Shown here piece after piece: positions 6,111-8,185 of a DNA stretch of 8,185 nucleotides. Made by a program: the position numbers and the translations under genes. The DNA is taken from contig JBHELF010000048.1 of assembly GCA_046263155.1 (NCBI GenBank), forward strand, positions 1 to 8,185. The letters run 5' to 3'. The notes under the pieces are model-generated. The model saw nothing but the letters and a program-made list of their open reading frames with translations. It was not told where the DNA came from and did no database searches. The DNA comes from DATADF01 sp046263155 (GTDB taxonomy: Bacteria > Actinomycetota > CADDZG01 > WHSQ01). Within the stretch, counting starts at the first letter, position 1. The number at the start of each line of letters is the position of its first letter.

Positions 6111-6349
6111 GCGTCCTCAAACAACTGTCGGTCGGCGTGAAGCGGCTTCTCCCGAGTCAGCCGCAGTCGCAGCCGCCGATTCACAGCGTGCACTACAACT
6201 GCGTGTGCGACGAGGACGTCTCGCTGAGATGCGCGAACGACAGCTGCGCGCGTCAAATCGACCCCGGTTCCAACATGATGGTCGCGCCGGACGGAAGCGT
6301 TCTCTGCTCGGAGAGTTGCGCGGCATCGTTCGCCGCGGCGATCGGATGA
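6107..6349 (+). CDS. Small six-cysteine protein with a TRASH-like treble-clef pattern; function unknown
   Basis: This 80-residue protein's start overlaps the reductase stop (ATGA) and is preceded by a strong AGGAGGGG. Residues 1-25 are basic and Gln/Pro-rich. Then come HSVHYNCVCDED with C32 and C34, and C42-x4-C47, 19 residues, C67-x3-C71 with the ending VLCSESCAASF. The C-terminal half (two Cys, a Pro-Gly turn, DGSVLCSxxC, Phe) resembles the treble-clef zinc fingers of TRASH-type metal-binding domains, though the first knuckle is C-x4-C rather than C-x2-C. No signal peptide or membrane segment is seen, so it is cytoplasmic. Its position between sulfite reductase and siroheme synthase, coupled to both, implies a role in metal or cofactor handling, electron transfer or regulation of this pathway. 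That role is inference. I do not recognise a named family. The strong ribosome-binding site and ordered cysteine pattern argue that the gene is real. Confidence 0.8.
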   Translation: MSVLKQLSVGVKRLLPSQPQSQPPIHSVHYNCVCDEDVSLRCANDSCARQIDPGSNMMVAPDGSVLCSESCAASFAAAIG

Positions 6350-6522
6350 GCACCTCCGGGGCCACGCCGCGCGCGCAGCCGTTTTACTGCCCCTATTGCG
6401 GCGAGGAGGACTTCGTCCCCGCTGGGGAGGAGCACGGTGAGTTCCACTGTCGCTCGTGCGACCGGCGTTTCGTTGTCCGATTCCTGGGCTTGGGAGCACC
6501 TATCTCGCTGGGTCCGAGCTGA
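6346..6522 (+). CDS. Small four-cysteine zinc-ribbon (or rubredoxin-like) protein
   Basis: This 58-residue protein starts at the ATG that overlaps the previous stop (ATGA) and ends one base into the next gene. Two knuckles are clear: C15-x2-C18 (YCPYCGEED) and C35-x2-C38 (HCRSCDRRF), 16 residues apart, then a hydrophobic tail FLGLGAPISLG. The layout matches zinc ribbons such as the InsA N-terminal type, which is why relatives are likely to be labelled 'insertion element protein'. Nothing else here is transposon-like, and the gene is complete and in an operon. From memory, similar short proteins lie beside sulfite reductase genes in Streptomyces. It may bind zinc, or iron as a rubredoxin-like electron carrier; a small protein handing electrons or metal to the reductase or ferrochelatase is possible but unproven. 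An in-frame ATG at 6205 gives only an Arg-rich shadow of the upstream gene. No clear ribosome-binding site is present, consistent with coupling. Confidence 0.8.
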   Translation: MSTSGATPRAQPFYCPYCGEEDFVPAGEEHGEFHCRSCDRRFVVRFLGLGAPISLGPS

Positions 6523-7976
6523 TGGCGTTCGCGTATCCCGTTTCACTCGAATTAGAGGGGCGCGCCTGCGCGGTCTTCGGCGGCGGAGAGGTGGCCGAAC
6601 TGAAGGCGCGCGGCCTCCTCGAGGCTGGGGCCAAGGTCGTGCTTGTCGCTCCGACTTTCACCCCCGGCATCGAAGCTGTGGCGCAGCGCGGAGAAATCGA
6701 ACTGCGCCGTCGGCCTTACCGAGCGGGTGATCTCGAAGGGACTTTCCTGGCCATCGCGGCCACCGATGATCCCGACGTCAATCGCCGCATCTTCCGCGAG
6801 GCGGAGTCGAAGGGGGTGCTCCTGAATTCGGTGGACGACGTAGCGAACTGCCATTTCGCGGTGCCGTCCGTGGTGCGTCGAGGAGATTTCATGCTCGCTA
6901 TCTCCACCGGGGGCAAGGCGCCTGCGCTCGCTAAGCGACTTCGCCGTCGACTCGCGATTCGGTTCGGCGCCGAGTACGGAACGCTGGTCGACCTTCTGGG
7001 GGCCGCGCGCGCCGAGGCGCTGCCGCGCCGCAAGGTCGACTTCGACACCTGGGCGAGCCGGTGGCAGGCGGCACTCGATCAAGACCTCCTCGAGCTGATC
7101 CGCGCGGGCGAACTCGAGCGGGCCAAGGCCTCAGTCACTCGGATTCTCGACGGCGACGACATCCCTCCCATGCCAAGTCGAAAACGCGTCCGACCAGCGC
7201 GTGCCGCCGCCTCTCGTTCGGGCCGCGTCGCCATCGTGGGTGCGGGCCCCGGTGATCCGAAGCTGATAACCGTGCGCGGCCAGGAGCTTCTCGCGCAGGC
7301 CGATGTCGTCGTCTACGACCGCCTTGTCCATCCGAGCCTCGTGGCCGGTAAATCGGCTGTTTTCGTCGGCAAGCGCCGAGGGGGCAGACACGCGAGTCAA
7401 CAACAGATCAACTCGTTGCTGGTCGGTCTCGCGCGCCGGGGCAACCTCGTCGTCCGGCTCAAGGGTGGAGACCCGTTCGTGTTCGGCCGGGGTTCGGAGG
7501 AGGCCGAGGCTCTCTCGGAGGCGGGGATCGAGTTTGAGGTTGTGCCCGCGCCGACCTCGGCGATCGCCGCCCTCGCCTATGCCGGGATCCCCGTGACCGA
7601 TCGGAGGTGCGCCTCCTCGGTGGCATTCGTGACGGGGCAGTCGGCTGGAGACCGCACCGATTGGGAGCGCCTCGCCACCGCGACCGACACGGTCGTCGTG
7701 TTGATGGGTCTCGAGGGCATAGATGACATTGCCGCGCGGCTGATCCGAGCCGGGCGAGATCCTCTGACTCCTGCGGCGGTGATCGAAAACGGGACGCTCG
7801 AGGGGCAGAGGGTAGTGACGGCAGAGTTGCAAGCAATCGCGTCTCGTGCAAATGAAATAGAGAGTCCCGCCATCATCGTCGTCGGTGAAGTCGTCAAGCT
7901 GCGAGAACGTATCTCCTGGTTCGAACCCTCGACATCCACGACGCAAGTGGAATCGGAGAATCGCCTGGCCGTGTAA
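6522..7976 (+). CDS. cysG: Siroheme synthase: precorrin-2 dehydrogenase/ferrochelatase fused to uroporphyrinogen-III C-methyltransferase
   Basis: This 484-residue protein makes siroheme from uroporphyrinogen III: two SAM-dependent methylations, NAD+-dependent oxidation of precorrin-2, and iron insertion. Residues 1-210 form the dehydrogenase/ferrochelatase half: Rossmann loop FGGGEVAELKA (19-29), NSVDDVANCHFAVPS (102-116) with Asp105 matching catalytic Asp104 of Salmonella CysG, and ISTGGKAPALAKRLR (127-141). A basic linker (about 218-234) joins the methyltransferase: VGAGPGDPKLIT (239-250, Asp245 conserved), VVYDRLV, GKRRGGRH, VRLKGGDPFVFGRGSEEAE (311-329) and AYAGIPVTDR. The usual VPG.TSA reads VPAPTSA (341-347), a mild departure. 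The length is as expected for two-domain CysG; no HemD domain is attached. The start chosen is the ATG at 6522, which overlaps the previous stop as TGATG; starting at 6456 would add 22 unrelated residues. As last gene of the operon it supplies cofactor for the reductase. Confidence 0.95.
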   Translation: MAFAYPVSLELEGRACAVFGGGEVAELKARGLLEAGAKVVLVAPTFTPGIEAVAQRGEIELRRRPYRAGDLEGTFLAIAATDDPDVNRRIFREAESKGVLLNSVDDVANCHFAVPSVVRRGDFMLAISTGGKAPALAKRLRRRLAIRFGAEYGTLVDLLGAARAEALPRRKVDFDTWASRWQAALDQDLLELIRAGELERAKASVTRILDGDDIPPMPSRKRVRPARAAASRSGRVAIVGAGPGDPKLITVRGQELLAQADVVVYDRLVHPSLVAGKSAVFVGKRRGGRHASQQQINSLLVGLARRGNLVVRLKGGDPFVFGRGSEEAEALSEAGIEFEVVPAPTSAIAALAYAGIPVTDRRCASSVAFVTGQSAGDRTDWERLATATDTVVVLMGLEGIDDIAARLIRAGRDPLTPAAVIENGTLEGQRVVTAELQAIASRANEIESPAIIVVGEVVKLRERISWFEPSTSTTQVESENRLAV

Positions 7977-8012
7977 ACCGAGGACGCGCGAGAGAGCCTC
8001 AGTCCGCGCGGC

Positions 8013-8027
8013 TAGATTGAGCCGGTG
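8013..8027 (+). promoter_or_regulatory. Candidate -10 element for leaderless expression of the epimerase gene
   Basis: TAGATT (8013-8018) fits TANNNT and lies six bases before the GTG at 8025, the spacing typical of leaderless actinobacterial messages that begin at the start codon. No Shine-Dalgarno is present and no -35 hexamer is evident. The 48 bases between the two genes contain nothing else I can support. Confidence 0.35.
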
Positions 8028-8185
8028 AGAGCATTCGTGACCGGCGCCACAGGTTTTATCGGTTCCTATCTCGCCACGAAGTTACGCGACCGAAATGACC
8101 ACGTAGTCGCGCTCGTTCGCAGCCCCGACAAGGCGGATCGGCTTCAAGAATTGGGTTGTGAGCTGGTGCAGGGCGACCTTACCGA
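8025..8185 (+). CDS. NAD(P)-dependent epimerase/dehydratase, N-terminal part (3' end outside window)
   Basis: The first 53 codons of an extended short-chain dehydrogenase-type protein are present, starting at GTG and running off the window. The nucleotide-binding loop is VTGATGFIGSYLA (residues 5-17, TGxxGxxG). The second strand HVVALVRSPDKADRL has an Arg where NADP-preferring members often have one, and ELVQGDLT contains the conserved Gly-Asp after strand 3. Such proteins act on nucleotide sugars, isoprenoid or other carbonyl substrates, and the fragment is too short to say which. It lies 48 bases after cysG on the same strand but seems to have its own start signal, so membership of the siroheme operon is uncertain. 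Confidence 0.88.
   Translation, partial: MRAFVTGATGFIGSYLATKLRDRNDHVVALVRSPDKADRLQELGCELVQGDLT

Noticed and set aside
6456..6521. Upstream ATG start for cysG
   Set aside because: The added 22 residues do not belong to the family and overlap the 58-residue gene; ATG at 6522 is coupled to the previous stop.
6346..6522. Insertion-sequence remnant (InsA-like)
   Set aside because: Only the zinc-ribbon pattern is shared; there are no terminal repeats, target duplication or transposase, and the gene is complete and coupled.
7985..8010. Terminator hairpin after cysG (CGCGCG ... CGCGCG)
   Set aside because: The stem is only six bases with a 14-base loop and no following T run; the arms are self-complementary low-complexity sequence.

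Overview
The window is GC-rich, uses GTG and TTG starts as well as ATG, and has tightly packed genes and a sulfite reductase resembling the mycobacterial enzyme. This suggests an actinobacterium, perhaps an uncultured or deep-branching lineage. No rRNA or other marker gene is present, so that assignment is an inference. I see no tRNA or rRNA gene, CRISPR array, transposase or integrase.

Left part (1-1853, + strand): the 3' end of a galactose-oxidase/glyoxal-oxidase-like secreted enzyme that keeps recognisable copper-ligand motifs. Seven bases later comes an exported protein anchored by one C-terminal membrane helix, made of two tandem copies of one domain. Their spacing suggests one transcription unit acting at the cell surface.

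Middle part (1930-4315): a LarA-family protein (nickel-pincer racemase/epimerase superfamily) that keeps the cofactor-attachment lysine and nickel-ligand histidine but has altered substrate/catalytic positions. It converges on a CorA-type divalent-cation channel on the - strand, with only 4 bases between the two stop codons.

Right part (4316-7976): a 133-base divergent control region with good promoter hexamers and two short dyads, followed by a compact operon. Its genes are a ferredoxin-dependent siroheme/4Fe-4S sulfite (or nitrite) reductase, an 80-residue six-cysteine protein, a 58-residue four-cysteine zinc-ribbon protein, and a fused siroheme synthase (dehydrogenase/ferrochelatase plus uroporphyrinogen-III methyltransferase). 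All three junctions overlap by one to four bases, indicating translational coupling. The logic is clear: the last gene makes siroheme, the first uses it to reduce sulfite to sulfide, and the two small metal-binding-type proteins between them are the least explained part of the window.

Right edge (8025-8185): the start of an NAD(P)-dependent epimerase/dehydratase gene (extended SDR fold), possibly translated from a leaderless mRNA.
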